64,000 nt of DNA from Facklamia sp050409585. Its GTDB lineage: Bacteria > Bacillota > Bacilli > Lactobacillales > Aerococcaceae. Both the position numbers and the translations under genes were made by a program. The stretch is from the NCBI RefSeq assembly GCF_050409585.1, contig NZ_JBNUPE010000010.1, positions 1 to 64,000 of the forward strand, given 5' to 3'. Below are positions 1 through 11,003 of this stretch, one piece after another (within the stretch, counting starts at the first letter, position 1; every line of letters starts with the position of its first letter). The notes below the pieces were generated by a model. The model worked only from the letters and a program-made list of their open reading frames with translations, did no database searches and was not told the DNA's origin.

Positions 1-58
1 ATACCCTTCAATCACTTTCATTTTCAATTCAGAAGCCTATTTTTAGACATAAAAGTAC

Positions 59-93
59 CCCCAAAAGTTAGTTTTTAACTCGAACTTTTGGGG
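59..93. repeat. IS3-end-like hairpin downstream of nanK
   Basis: Positions 59-69 (CCCCAAAAGTT) and 83-93 (AACTTTTGGGG) form an uninterrupted 11-bp stem around a 13-nt loop. A second weak stem (AACTCA/TGAGTT) lies between it and the nanK stop at 125. It may end nanK transcription, although the U-run on the minus side is poor. The arm CCCCAAAAGTT resembles the ends of IS3-family (IS150 group) insertion sequences and recurs in two other hairpins of this window (near 41.6 and 45.2 kb). Relic of an IS end is an inference. Confidence 0.5.
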
Positions 94-124
94 TCAACTC
101 ATAAGAATAGTTTTGAGTTAGTTT

Positions 125-1039
125 TTAATTTGTAGAACAAACTCCATACTTTTTAATAAAGTAGTAAAGAGCTCCAATTCTTCCAGCTTCATTACTATAC
201 TTTGCAGCTAGGATAGCTTTAGGCAGAAAAATATTATTTTCAATTTTTGCAGCCAATTTTTCTAAAATAATTGGTAACAATATTTTATGTTGATTCATAA
301 TACCGCCTCCTAAAATAATGTACTCTGGATTTATCAAATAAATAATTGGAAGTAATCCTTCTGAAAAGTTTTCAGCAAACCAGTTAATTGTTTCGATTGC
401 GGCTGGATGATTAGTTTTATAGGCTTCAAAAATTATTTTTCCATTAGTATTACTTTCTCCAGTGAGCTGTTCAAAGTATTGACGCATAGCAGTCGTCGAT
501 GCTACATCTTGAAATCTTTTACCATTAACAGGTAAGTAACCAACTTCGCCGGCAGAAAAACCTTCTCCATGATACAATTGACCATTAAGGATTAAAGCCC
601 CGCCAACACCCGTGCCAATAGTCAAACAAACTAATGAACTATTGCATGCAAAAGCTCCAATTGAAAATTCAGCAAAAGCTGCCGCATTGACATCATTTAG
701 AACAACACAAGGTAAATCAAAGTGATGGTTAATGGCTTGCTTAAAATCAGTTCCTACATAGTCAGGAATTGTATAACCTGCATAAACTATCTTTCCTTGT
801 TCAGGATCGACTACCCCTGCTGAAGAAATAGCAACACCCTCTAATTTTTTGTTGATTTGCTTAAGTCTTTTAATCGTTTCACCAACTAAATTTAAAACAT
901 ATTCCATAATATGATTTGATTTTTTTAAGGAATCTATCGGTGTTTCCTCTTCTTTAAAATAATTAAAAGAATGCCCCTTCTCATCATAAACATCACTTTT
1001 TATCGTTGTACCGCCAATATCAATCGCTAGTATATGCAT
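125..1039 (-). CDS. nanK: ROK-family sugar kinase, probable N-acetylmannosamine kinase
   Basis: 304-residue ROK kinase. The N-terminal phosphate-binding motif DIGGTT is at residues 7-12 and the second glycine-rich ATP loop (GTGVGGAL) is near 143-150. The Cys-rich zinc motif of many ROK proteins is absent: the stretch after GEVGYLPVNG has no cysteines, as in some Firmicutes members. It is last in an operon with nanE, nanA and a symporter, so the likely reaction is ATP-dependent 6-phosphorylation of ManNAc, the step between NanA and NanE. The ATG is preceded by AAGAGGAAGTG. Family is certain; substrate is inferred from the neighbours. Confidence 0.85.
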   Translation of the reverse strand: MHILAIDIGGTTIKSDVYDEKGHSFNYFKEEETPIDSLKKSNHIMEYVLNLVGETIKRLKQINKKLEGVAISSAGVVDPEQGKIVYAGYTIPDYVGTDFKQAINHHFDLPCVVLNDVNAAAFAEFSIGAFACNSSLVCLTIGTGVGGALILNGQLYHGEGFSAGEVGYLPVNGKRFQDVASTTAMRQYFEQLTGESNTNGKIIFEAYKTNHPAAIETINWFAENFSEGLLPIIYLINPEYIILGGGIMNQHKILLPIILEKLAAKIENNIFLPKAILAAKYSNEAGRIGALYYFIKKYGVCSTN

Positions 1040-1149
1040 TTTTTCACTTCCTCTTATACAAAATTACAGTGATAGAAATAATATATCTTATTCTATTTTT
1101 AGAGTAGTCATCATTTAATGGCCTTATTACTAATTATTCATTTTTTACC

Positions 1150-1645
1150 TTACCTACCACCTTAAAAATAGGGAAAAGACGCTTAGCCCTTTCCCTACTT
1201 AAAATGTTACACAGTTCATATTTCCCCTTAAAAACAGCTTTTTTAATTGTTTCTATCTGGTCAACAATTTTGAACATCTTCACGATCAAAAACTAAGATT
1301 TGTCCAGGCTGAATGATTCATTCCGATAATGGTTGAGCGTGAGGTTTTTGCCAGCCATCCTTTTCTACATAATCTTTTCATTGAACATTTCCATTAAAAT
1401 TATGCCAAATTTTTTCCTGACCTTTAATAGGAACAAATACATCAAAATAGCTAGGATAACTTTGCCAAACTCTATGGTCATCTGTCGTAATCTCCTATTC
1501 TAAGATATTAAAATAAAAGTCATCGGAAATCATATGGGACCAAGCTGGCAATCACTTAAGTCATTATTTTCTTTTAAAAGTTAATGACTCTTAGTATAGC
1601 TTCTCGCTTGATTTGATCTATTTGATTTAAATCATAAAGTTTCAT
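1150..1645 (-). pseudogene. decayed YhcH/YjgK/YiaL-family (DUF386) gene
   Basis: The 605-bp gap between the symporter and nanK holds a broken reading frame. An ATG at 1645-1643 overlaps the symporter stop (TAATG) and opens a frame that stops after about 23 codons. Shifted by one base, a longer frame reads with three internal stops and includes DDFYFNILE, DDHRVWQSYPSYFDV and PIKGQEKIWHNFNGN. This resembles the cupin-like YhcH family often encoded in sialic acid operons. At least one frameshift plus three nonsense codons make it non-functional. Family assignment rests on resemblance only; the position and the coupled start support a once-functional operon member. Confidence 0.6.
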
Positions 1646-3189
1646 TAATGTCTTACCAACCAGTCATTATTCGCTTTAATCTCAGAAATATCATAGACAG
1701 TGGTGAATTTTGGAGCAGTCGATGTCTCATCTTTAACCATTATCGATACAAGATAACCGACAATTAAAGATACGCCTATTGAAATAAGCGAATAAACCCA
1801 AATGCTTACCTTTTCTGCAGGAAGACCGTATTTAATGAAAATCATTACTAAACTTGAAACAATTAGTGCAGCATAAGCACCAATTTTGTTAGCTTTTTTA
1901 GAGAATACCCCTAGCATAAAGACTCCACCTAGAACCCCTAAAACGAGTCCCATGAATCCATTAAACCATTCATAGGCTGATTTAATATCAGAGTGTGCAA
2001 GAATAATTGAGATAATAATGGAGAAAATTCCAACGCCTAAAGAAATCCAACGCGCAATTTGAGTTCGTTTGGCGTCATCTAAATTCTTAGAAATCACCTC
2101 TTGTATGTCCAATGTCCATGAGGTAGCGACAGAGTTCAAACCTGTCGATAGAGTTGATTGACTGGCAGCAAAAATAGCTGCTAAAAGAACACCGGTAATA
2201 CCAACTGGTAAACGATAGGCTATATAGTAAGTAAACACTTGATCTTGAGCTACTAAAGCGCCAGGATCACTCGGATTTTGTAATTGATAATAAGCGAATA
2301 ATCCCGTCCCAATAAGATAAAACATAGTCGCAATAAAAATAGATAAGACACCATTGGTAAACATCATTTTATTCAATTTTTTAATATCTTGAGTGGTAGT
2401 GAACCGTTGCACGATATCCTGACTTGAAATATAAGATGACAGTGTATTAAAGCCAGCGCCAACAACTAGTAAAAAGATAGAAGATTTTAAAAGGTTCGGA
2501 TCAAAAATCGGTTCGTGAGGGGCAATAAATTTGTCTTTAGCTAACAAATTCATGATTGGTTGGAAACCGCCGTCTAAGTCCTTGACTAAAAAGCCTAGAG
2601 TCACAGCAACACCTACTAACAAAACAGATCCTTGAATAAAATCGGTCCATAAAACTGATTTAATCCCACCAGTATAAGAATAAATAATCGCAATTACACC
2701 CATTACCACAATTAGCCAATTGACTGAGATTCCAGTTAATGTGGCTAAAGCAGCAGAGGGTAGATACATAATAATAGACATACGACCAATTTGATAGATA
2801 ATGAACAAAATAGCACCGATTGCTCGCAAAAGTCTAGAGTTAAACCGTTGCTCTAAATAATCATAAGCAGTATCAATATCCATTCTGGCATAAATAGGCA
2901 GGAAAAATTTTATAGCAAAAGGAATTGCAATAATCATCCCTAATTGCGCAAACCACAATAGCCAAGTTCCCTTATAGGAGTTACCTGCTAAAGTCATGAA
3001 AGAAATCGGACTTAACAAGGTTGCGAAAATAGAAACCGAAGTTACATACCAAGGGATTGAGCCATCTCCTTTGAAAAACTCTTTACCAATCATATCTTTC
3101 TTAGAAAACAGTAATCCTGCAAACAAAACAGCTACTAAATAAATAACTAAAATAATAAAATCGATTGTTGTAAAGCCTTCTTGTGCCAT
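1645..3189 (-). CDS. SSS-family sodium:solute symporter, probable sialic acid transporter
   Basis: 514 residues from ATG at 3189, chosen because AAAGGAG lies just upstream; an in-frame start six codons earlier lacks this spacing. About 13 hydrophobic segments run through the protein, starting at residues 5-25. Conserved SSS features include the region around ATLLSPISFMTLAG and YSYTGGIKSVLWTDFIQG, where the family binds Na+. Position between nanA and nanK makes N-acetylneuraminate (or a related amino sugar) the probable cargo, by Na+ symport across the cytoplasmic membrane. Substrate is inferred from context. The 3' end overlaps the ATG of the decayed YhcH gene, so they were translationally coupled. 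Confidence 0.85.
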   Translation of the reverse strand: MAQEGFTTIDFIILVIYLVAVLFAGLLFSKKDMIGKEFFKGDGSIPWYVTSVSIFATLLSPISFMTLAGNSYKGTWLLWFAQLGMIIAIPFAIKFFLPIYARMDIDTAYDYLEQRFNSRLLRAIGAILFIIYQIGRMSIIMYLPSAALATLTGISVNWLIVVMGVIAIIYSYTGGIKSVLWTDFIQGSVLLVGVAVTLGFLVKDLDGGFQPIMNLLAKDKFIAPHEPIFDPNLLKSSIFLLVVGAGFNTLSSYISSQDIVQRFTTTQDIKKLNKMMFTNGVLSIFIATMFYLIGTGLFAYYQLQNPSDPGALVAQDQVFTYYIAYRLPVGITGVLLAAIFAASQSTLSTGLNSVATSWTLDIQEVISKNLDDAKRTQIARWISLGVGIFSIIISIILAHSDIKSAYEWFNGFMGLVLGVLGGVFMLGVFSKKANKIGAYAALIVSSLVMIFIKYGLPAEKVSIWVYSLISIGVSLIVGYLVSIMVKDETSTAPKFTTVYDISEIKANNDWLVRH

Positions 3190-3275
3190 TATTAAACTCC
3201 TTTTCAATTTTACATGCTTAATGAAGCATAACGCTATATAAAATATTCTTTAATTACCTAAGTCTTTTTAATTAA

Positions 3276-4172
3276 TTATAAATAATTTTTAAAAATTCGT
3301 TCTGCTTCTTCTTTTTGGTCGGCTGTCATCGAAGCCATCGGTTTACGACTTAAAAACTCCCCTTTATTCGCACCCTGTAATTGTAAAATACTTTTAAGAG
3401 TTGGATATAAACCGTTTGCTAGCACTGCTTCAATTAAATCATTACTCTCATTTTGTAGCTTAAGTGCTTTCTCATGGTTGCCCTCATTGACAGCTTCTAA
3501 AATGCCACGAGCTCGCAAACCATTTACGTTATATGTCGATCCGATTGCTCCATCAACATGATAGATAGCAGCTGGATAAAGCATCTCATCAAAACCTGAA
3601 TAGATTAGTACATCTGGAAACGCTTTACGTAATCGTTCTAATAAGAAAAAGTCTGCAGCAGTAAACTTAACACCAACAATATTGTCTAATTCAAATAATT
3701 CCTTAAATTCTGCCATCCCCATATTAATACCTGTAAGAACTGGGATTGAATAAATAATTAAGTCATTATCAACAGCTTCTGTAATATCTTTATAATATTG
3801 TTTAACCTCAGCGAATGAAAACTTATAATAAAAAGGAGTTACTGCTGAAATTGCGTCATAATCCAAATCTGTCGCAAATTTACCGAGTTCAATTGCTTCA
3901 TAAACATTGGGACCACCAACTTGTGCAATGAGTTTCACTTGGTCTTTCACTTCATCTTTAACAATTTCAAAAATTTGTTTTTTAATGGCCATATCTAATA
4001 AGAAATTTTCACCAGTTGAGCCTCCTACATATAGCCCTGCTACCTTCATATTATCAATATTATGACGGACTACTTGACGTAGCCCTGCTTCGTTAACTTT
4101 GCCCTTTGAATCAAAGGGTACCAAGAGGGCTGAGATAATACCTTTGATTTCTCTAGCTGTTTTTTTTGTCAT
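3276..4172 (-). CDS. nanA: N-acetylneuraminate lyase
   Basis: 298 residues from the ATG at 4172, which follows an AGGGGGA ribosome site; the reading frame is open 15 codons further up, but that part overlaps the nanE end and has no ribosome site. Class I aldolase of the DapA/NanA family, cleaving Neu5Ac to ManNAc and pyruvate in the cytosol. Visible signatures are GGSTGEN (carboxylate-binding loop), the Tyr of IIYSIP, and the Schiff-base lysine in VGVKFTA. Length fits the family (about 290-300). It is the second gene of the operon, directly after nanE, supporting NanA rather than DapA. Confidence 0.93.
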   Translation of the reverse strand: MTKKTAREIKGIISALLVPFDSKGKVNEAGLRQVVRHNIDNMKVAGLYVGGSTGENFLLDMAIKKQIFEIVKDEVKDQVKLIAQVGGPNVYEAIELGKFATDLDYDAISAVTPFYYKFSFAEVKQYYKDITEAVDNDLIIYSIPVLTGINMGMAEFKELFELDNIVGVKFTAADFFLLERLRKAFPDVLIYSGFDEMLYPAAIYHVDGAIGSTYNVNGLRARGILEAVNEGNHEKALKLQNESNDLIEAVLANGLYPTLKSILQLQGANKGEFLSRKPMASMTADQKEEAERIFKNYL

Positions 4173-4191
4173 TTTATTTCCCCCTATTAAT

Positions 4192-4875
4192 CTATTGGTT
4201 ATGAATAGCTTCGACAAATTTTTTTGTAATTAATTGAGGTCTAGTGATAGCTGAACCAACTACTACACTATATACCCCAAGCTCTAAAACGTGTCTTACT
4301 TTTTCAGGAGTATCAATATTACCTTCAGCAATAATTGGTTTGTTGATTGTTTCAACCGCTTGACGGATGAGTTGAAAATCATTGCTTTCTATCTTATCTT
4401 TCTTACTTTGTTGAGTATAACCTACCAAGGTTGTACCAATATAATCAAAACCAATTTGTTCAGCCATTTTCATTTCTTCTAAGGTTGAACAATCAGCCAT
4501 CAGCTTTTGTTGGGGATACTTTTCTTTAATCTTTACCATTAAATCACTTAATGATTCTCCGTATGGCCTCGTAGATGCAGTTGCATCAATTGCTATGATT
4601 TCCGGCCTTGCTTGCATTAACTCATCCACTTCAGTCATCGTAGGTGTAATAAAAGCATCAGCCCCATCATAAACCCGTTTAATAATGCCAATAATTGGCA
4701 AATCGACTTGTTCTTTGATTGCTTTAATATCTTCAACTGAATTCGAACGAATACCTTTAGCTCCACCTTCTTTAGCAGCTAAGGCCATTCGTGACATGAT
4801 AAAAGAACTGTGCAAAGGTTCATCTTCTAAAGCTTGACAAGAAACAATTAATTCCCCTTTTATTCCTTCAATCAT
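4192..4875 (-). CDS. nanE: N-acetylmannosamine-6-phosphate 2-epimerase
   Basis: 227-residue TIM-barrel epimerase converting ManNAc-6-P to GlcNAc-6-P. It begins with the family's usual pattern (GELIVSCQALEDEPLHSS), has the lysine of IIGIIKR and DATAST in the middle, and the phosphate-binding end (AEGNIDTPE then VVVGSAITRP). It is the first gene of the nan operon; the start is set by AAAGGAGGTT eight bases upstream. A consensus promoter and a cre-like site precede it. Its product would feed GlcNAc-6-P deacetylase (NagA), which is not in this window. Confidence 0.95.
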   Translation of the reverse strand: MIEGIKGELIVSCQALEDEPLHSSFIMSRMALAAKEGGAKGIRSNSVEDIKAIKEQVDLPIIGIIKRVYDGADAFITPTMTEVDELMQARPEIIAIDATASTRPYGESLSDLMVKIKEKYPQQKLMADCSTLEEMKMAEQIGFDYIGTTLVGYTQQSKKDKIESNDFQLIRQAVETINKPIIAEGNIDTPEKVRHVLELGVYSVVVGSAITRPQLITKKFVEAIHNQ

Positions 4876-4890
4876 TCAATAACCTCCTTT

Positions 4891-4905
4891 ATCAAAGCGC
4901 TTTCT
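4891..4905 (-). promoter_or_regulatory. cre-like CcpA operator of the nan operon
   Basis: The core AAAGCGCTTT is a perfect palindrome at 4894-4903; read on the minus strand the site is AGAAAGCGCTTTGAT, close to the Gram-positive cre consensus (TGNAANCGNTNNCA). It lies between the promoter and the nanE ribosome binding site, overlapping the predicted transcription start region, a place where CcpA acts as a roadblock or repressor. Sequence is directly seen; function is inferred. Confidence 0.7.
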
Positions 4906-4913
4906 AATTTAAA

Positions 4914-4942
4914 ATTATACACATCACTTTGTAGCATTTCAA
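4914..4942 (-). promoter_or_regulatory. sigma-A promoter of the nan operon
   Basis: Minus-strand -35 TTGAAA (4942-4937), a 17-nt spacer and -10 TATAAT (4919-4914). Transcription would start near 4907, just upstream of the cre-like site and the nanE ribosome binding site. Confidence 0.8.
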
Positions 4943-5100
4943 TATTTTATGAAAAGACAGTGAGTTTTCTGAAAACAAAAACTTTTATTATACTTATTTA
5001 AAAAGATTTTAATTGATTATTTATCATAAAAGTAGCTTACTTACGTTCTCTAAAAGGGATTGGTTCAAAATGAAAATTAATATTGCTTTATAGTAATAAG

Positions 5101-5136
5101 AAAAACCCATCTTTGAATTCTCAAAGATAGGTTTTT
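5101..5136 (-). terminator. terminator of lepA
   Basis: Long inverted repeat AAAAACC.ATCTTTGA / TCAAAGAT.GGTTTTT with a 4-nt loop, ending 17 bp past the lepA stop. The U-run is present on both strands, so it can act in both directions. Confidence 0.85.
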
Positions 5137-5152
5137 ATGAACCGTTATTCTT

Positions 5153-6976
5153 TTATTCTTCATCCATTTGTAAGACAGCCATGAAAGCTTCTTGTGGAAT
5201 TTCAACGTTACCGACTGATTTCATCCGCTTTTTACCTTCTTTTTGTTTTTCTAATAACTTCTTACGACGGGAGACATCCCCACCATATAATTTAGCTGTA
5301 ACATCTTTTCGATAAGCCTTAATGGTTGTTCGTGCGATGATCTTATGTCCAATAGCTGCTTGGACAGGTACTTCAAACATTTGACGTGGGATAATCCCTT
5401 TTAGTTTTTCAACTAAAGCACGACCGCGATTATAGGCAAAATCTTTATGAACTATAATCGAGAAGGCATCAATGACATCAGAATTAAGTAAAACTTCTAA
5501 TTTTACTAGATTAGACTCTTTATAGCCAATTAATTCGTAATCTAAGGAAGCATAGCCTTTGGTTGATGATTTCAACTTATCGAAGAAATCATACACAATT
5601 TCAGCCATTGGTAGTTCATAAATTACATTTACCCGGAAATCATCCAGATAATCCATCGTAATAAAGTTACCACGCTTGCGTTGAGATAGTTCCATTACAG
5701 CGCCCACATAATCATTTGGTACCATAATAGTCGCTTTTACATAAGGTTCAAAAATCTTATCAATCTCTGTTGGATCTGGCATTTCAGATGGGTTGTCAAT
5801 CAAAAGCTCTTCCCCATCCGTCTTTTCAACACGGTAAATAACTGACGGAGCAGTGGTAATTAAATCAATATCAAATTCACGCTCAAGTCTTTCTTGAATA
5901 ACATCCATATGCAGTAAACCTAAAAAGCCTGTTCGGAAACCAAAGCCTAGGGCTTGCGATGTTTCTGGTTCAAAGTGTAAAGAAGCATCATTTAATTGTA
6001 ACTTTTCAAGTGCTTCCCGCAAGTCGTTATAATCGGCCGAGTCAACCGGATAGAGACCGGCAAAAACCATTGGATTTAATTTGCGGTAACCATCCAAGGC
6101 CTCCTCAGCTGGATTATCCGCTAGGGTTATAGTATCTCCTACACGGGTATCTTGAATGGTCTTTATACCTGCGGTTAGATAGCCAACATCTCCTACCATC
6201 AAGAAGTCTCTTTTGAGAGGACTCGGTGAGAAAATTCCAACATCAATCACTTCAAACTCTTTACCATTACTCATTAGACGGATGGTGTCACCTGGTTTGA
6301 CCATACCATTCATCACTCGAATATTTAAAACAACCCCACGATAAGCATCATAAGCAGAGTCAAAAATAAGAGCCTGTAAGGGGTCTTCTATATCTCCCAT
6401 TGGTGCAGGAACTTTCTCAACTATTTGCTCTAAAATCTCATCAATACCGATGCCTGACTTGGCAGAAGCAAAAACCGCTTCTGAGGCATCGATGCCGATA
6501 ATATCTTCAATTTCTTTTTGAACCCTTTCAGGATCGGCTGAAGGCAGATCGATTTTATTAATAACAGGCAATATTTCTAAATCATTATCCACTGCTAAAT
6601 ACACATTAGCCAAGGTTTGGGCTTCAATTCCTTGTGCTGCATCGACTACTAGAATGGCTCCTTCACAAGCAGCCAAAGATCTTGAAACCTCATAAGTAAA
6701 ATCGACGTGACCAGGGGTATCGATTAAATGGAAAATATAATCAATGCCATCTTTAGCCCGATAAGTCAGTTCCACTGCATTCAATTTAATGGTAATTCCT
6801 CGTTCTCTTTCCAAGTCCATGGAATCTAACAATTGCTCTTGCATATCACGATCAGCCACTGTATGTGTTTGTTGTAAAATACGATCAGCTAGTGTGGATT
6901 TACCATGGTCAATATGCGCAATTATCGAAAAATTACGGATTCTTTCTTGTCTATTCTTCATTTCTTCTATATTCAC
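5153..6976 (-). CDS. lepA: elongation factor 4 (LepA)
   Basis: 607-residue translational GTPase that back-translocates or remodels stalled ribosomes. G-domain motifs: AHIDHGKST (about residues 20-28), the switch region with RGITIK, DTPGH, and [10 protein letters not shown]. The C-terminal LepA-specific domain ends with [22 protein letters not shown], which is diagnostic. The start is GTG at 6976 with GGAAGTG upstream; the resulting N-terminus ([17 protein letters not shown]) fits the family. It is expressed alone: terminators lie on both sides and an extended -10 (TGATAAGAT) sits near 7022. Confidence 0.96.
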   Translation of the reverse strand: MNIEEMKNRQERIRNFSIIAHIDHGKSTLADRILQQTHTVADRDMQEQLLDSMDLERERGITIKLNAVELTYRAKDGIDYIFHLIDTPGHVDFTYEVSRSLAACEGAILVVDAAQGIEAQTLANVYLAVDNDLEILPVINKIDLPSADPERVQKEIEDIIGIDASEAVFASAKSGIGIDEILEQIVEKVPAPMGDIEDPLQALIFDSAYDAYRGVVLNIRVMNGMVKPGDTIRLMSNGKEFEVIDVGIFSPSPLKRDFLMVGDVGYLTAGIKTIQDTRVGDTITLADNPAEEALDGYRKLNPMVFAGLYPVDSADYNDLREALEKLQLNDASLHFEPETSQALGFGFRTGFLGLLHMDVIQERLEREFDIDLITTAPSVIYRVEKTDGEELLIDNPSEMPDPTEIDKIFEPYVKATIMVPNDYVGAVMELSQRKRGNFITMDYLDDFRVNVIYELPMAEIVYDFFDKLKSSTKGYASLDYELIGYKESNLVKLEVLLNSDVIDAFSIIVHKDFAYNRGRALVEKLKGIIPRQMFEVPVQAAIGHKIIARTTIKAYRKDVTAKLYGGDVSRRKKLLEKQKEGKKRMKSVGNVEIPQEAFMAVLQMDEE

Positions 6977-7021
6977 TTGACTTCACTTCCTTTTCAAGCC
7001 TCTTATCAATAGCTAAGGTCT

Positions 7022-7030
7022 ATCTTATCA
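7022..7030 (-). promoter_or_regulatory. possible lepA promoter (extended -10)
   Basis: Minus strand TGATAAGAT (TG extension plus -10 TAAGAT at 7027-7022), about 45 bp upstream of the lepA GTG. No convincing -35 is present. Confidence 0.35.
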
Positions 7031-7182
7031 AAAATGAGTGATTTTGAATAGTTTTCTTTCACTATGGTATTTTAATAAATGAACTACTCAATAAAATCTT
7101 TATTTATTCTTTAAAATTTCCTATCTAGAAGCTAATCAATCTTATTTTGATTCCAATTGATTTAAAACTTTTCTAAGCAAGT

Positions 7183-7217
7183 AAAAAGCATCAGAGCATA
7201 TTGAATACCCTGATGCT
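7183..7217 (-). terminator. terminator of the hrcA-dnaJ operon
   Basis: Arms GCATCAG (7188-7194) and CTGATGC (7210-7216) with partially paired interior, followed on the minus strand by a run of five T. It lies just beyond the dnaJ stop. Confidence 0.8.
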
Positions 7218-7226
7218 AGCCTATTT

Positions 7227-8375
7227 TTATTCACCATGAAAAATATCACGCATCTTATTAAAGAAGCCACCTTCTTGCTCTTTAACATTAGCACCCATTT
7301 CTTTAGCTAACTGTTTAAATAATTCATGCTGTTTGTCAGTCAGTTTAGAAGGAGTAACGACTTTAACCGTTACTTGTTGATCTCCCGTATAACCTGAGCG
7401 AACACTCGGTGCTCCTTTGCCTTTTAAGCGGAAAGTGGTCCCTGTTTGTGTGCCAGCTGGAACCTTTAACTTCACCTTACCATGTACCGTTGGAACTTGG
7501 ATTTCATCACCCAAGGCCGCTTGAGAGAAAGTGATGGGTAGCGTGTAATAGATTTCCGTACCATCTCGTTTAAATTCCTTACTTGGTTCAACATGGAAAA
7601 CTACATAAAGGTCTCCATAAGGTCCACCATTTGAACCCGCCTCACCTTGTCCTGAAAGGCGAATTTGATTACCTTCTTCAACACCTGCTGGCACAGTCAC
7701 TTTAACAGAATGACTAACGGATTCTATACCAGAACCATGACAAGTGGTACATTTTTCTTTAATTTCTTTACCTGTCCCACCGCAGACATCACATGTGGTT
7801 TGCGTCATCACACGACCAAAAGGAGAGTTTCGTTCTACCTGAATAGTCCCTGTGCCATGACACTTGTGGCAAGTAACGGGCTCAGTGCCTTCCTTGGCAC
7901 CTGTTCCGTGACAGGTATGACATTCCTCATTACGATTATATTTTATGGTCGTTTCTTTACCAAAAATAGCCTCTTCAAAGGTTAAATTAATACGATATTG
8001 TAGATCATTACCCTTACGAGGAGCATTGGCTCTTCGTCCTCCTCCAGCAGATCCACCAAAGAAAGTATCAAAGATATCTTCAAAGCCAAAGCCTGCACCA
8101 CCAGAGAAGCCACCAAAACCACCACCGCCAAAGCCGGCTCCAAAGTTAGGATCCGTTGAAGCATGGCCGTATTGATCATAAGCAGCCCGCTTTTGACTAT
8201 CACTTAGGACCTCATAAGCTTCTGCAACTTCTTTAAACTTTTCGTCAGCTCCTGCATCTTTATTAATATCCGGATGGTATTTTTTGGACAGTTTACGATA
8301 AGCCTTTTTAATGTCAGCATCACTGGCATCGCGAGATACACCTAAGACATCATAATAGTCTCTTTTATTTGCCAT
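7227..8375 (-). CDS. dnaJ: chaperone DnaJ (Hsp40)
   Basis: 382 residues, full-length type I DnaJ. The J domain (1-70) has the HPD triad in YHPDINKD; a Gly/Phe-rich linker follows (about 75-115, [15 protein letters not shown]); then four CxxCxGxG zinc repeats ([32 protein letters not shown]) and the C-terminal substrate-binding beta domains. It stimulates DnaK ATPase and delivers unfolded clients. Last gene of the heat-shock operon; an intercistronic hairpin separates it from dnaK. Confidence 0.98.
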   Translation of the reverse strand: MANKRDYYDVLGVSRDASDADIKKAYRKLSKKYHPDINKDAGADEKFKEVAEAYEVLSDSQKRAAYDQYGHASTDPNFGAGFGGGGFGGFSGGAGFGFEDIFDTFFGGSAGGGRRANAPRKGNDLQYRINLTFEEAIFGKETTIKYNRNEECHTCHGTGAKEGTEPVTCHKCHGTGTIQVERNSPFGRVMTQTTCDVCGGTGKEIKEKCTTCHGSGIESVSHSVKVTVPAGVEEGNQIRLSGQGEAGSNGGPYGDLYVVFHVEPSKEFKRDGTEIYYTLPITFSQAALGDEIQVPTVHGKVKLKVPAGTQTGTTFRLKGKGAPSVRSGYTGDQQVTVKVVTPSKLTDKQHELFKQLAKEMGANVKEQEGGFFNKMRDIFHGE

Positions 8376-8415
8376 TTTGTCCCTCCTTACACATTTTAAT
8401 TCTCCTGATAAAAGA

Positions 8416-8445
8416 CAAGAGTCGAGGACTTAGCCTAGACTCTTG
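8416..8445 (-). other. intercistronic hairpin between dnaK and dnaJ
   Basis: Perfect 8-bp arms CAAGAGTC (8416-8423) and GACTCTTG (8438-8445) around a 14-nt loop. On the minus strand only a short T run follows (GTCTTTTATC), so it is more likely a weak attenuator or an mRNA stabilising/processing structure that lowers dnaJ relative to dnaK than a full terminator. Confidence 0.5.
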
Positions 8446-8461
8446 CTAAAGTATGTCTTAA

Positions 8462-10327
<1,866 letters not shown>

Positions 10328-10357
10328 TTATTTTGGTTAAAACTAAGTGCTTAATAA

Positions 10358-10990
10358 TTAGGCGGACACAATTACCATGGCCGGGCGAATGATGCGATCA
10401 TTAAGGATGTATCCTTTTTGTAGAACATTCACTACAATATCAGTGTCTTGTCCTTCAGCCGCTGGTTGGGTGGTTACCGCTTGATGATAATTTGGATCGA
10501 ATGTTTCGTTTAAGGGATTGATCACTTCAATTTTTTCTTCTTTAAATGCTTGTAAGATTTGATCATACACCATTTGGATCCCTTTGTGGATTGCTTGACT
10601 CTCTTCTGAACTTGCTTTGATTTGCAAAGCGCGTTCAAGATTATCAATAGCATCAATTAATTTATTAGCTAAAGATTGAGATCGATATTTAGCAGCTTCT
10701 TGTCTTTCACGACTATTAGATCGTTGCATATTAGCAATTTCAGCCTGTAGACGTAAATTTCGATCCTCCAAATTCTGAATACTTTCTCTTAATTCATCTT
10801 CAATGGAAGAAACTTCCTCTACTGGCGCTGCTTCAGTTTCTTCATTTACATCATTTACATCATTATTCAGACTATCCTGATTTTTTTCTGCTGAACTTTC
10901 AATGACTTCATCTTCTACTAACTTTTCTTTTTCATCGTTAAGTTCTGCAGAAGATTGCTTGTCATTCCTCTTTTTATTTTCTTCTGTCAC
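10358..10990 (-). CDS. grpE: nucleotide exchange factor GrpE
   Basis: 210 residues. GTG start at 10990 with AGGAGGTCATCAA in front. An acidic, poorly conserved N-terminal extension (1-65, many Glu/Asp/Asn) precedes the long GrpE coiled coil (about 66-150) and the beta-wing ending with YILNDRIIRPAMVIV, the family signature. It releases ADP from DnaK. Only 13 nt separate it from hrcA, indicating cotranscription. Confidence 0.96.
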   Translation of the reverse strand: MTEENKKRNDKQSSAELNDEKEKLVEDEVIESSAEKNQDSLNNDVNDVNEETEAAPVEEVSSIEDELRESIQNLEDRNLRLQAEIANMQRSNSRERQEAAKYRSQSLANKLIDAIDNLERALQIKASSEESQAIHKGIQMVYDQILQAFKEEKIEVINPLNETFDPNYHQAVTTQPAAEGQDTDIVVNVLQKGYILNDRIIRPAMVIVSA

Positions 10991-11003
10991 TTGATGACCT
11001 CCT

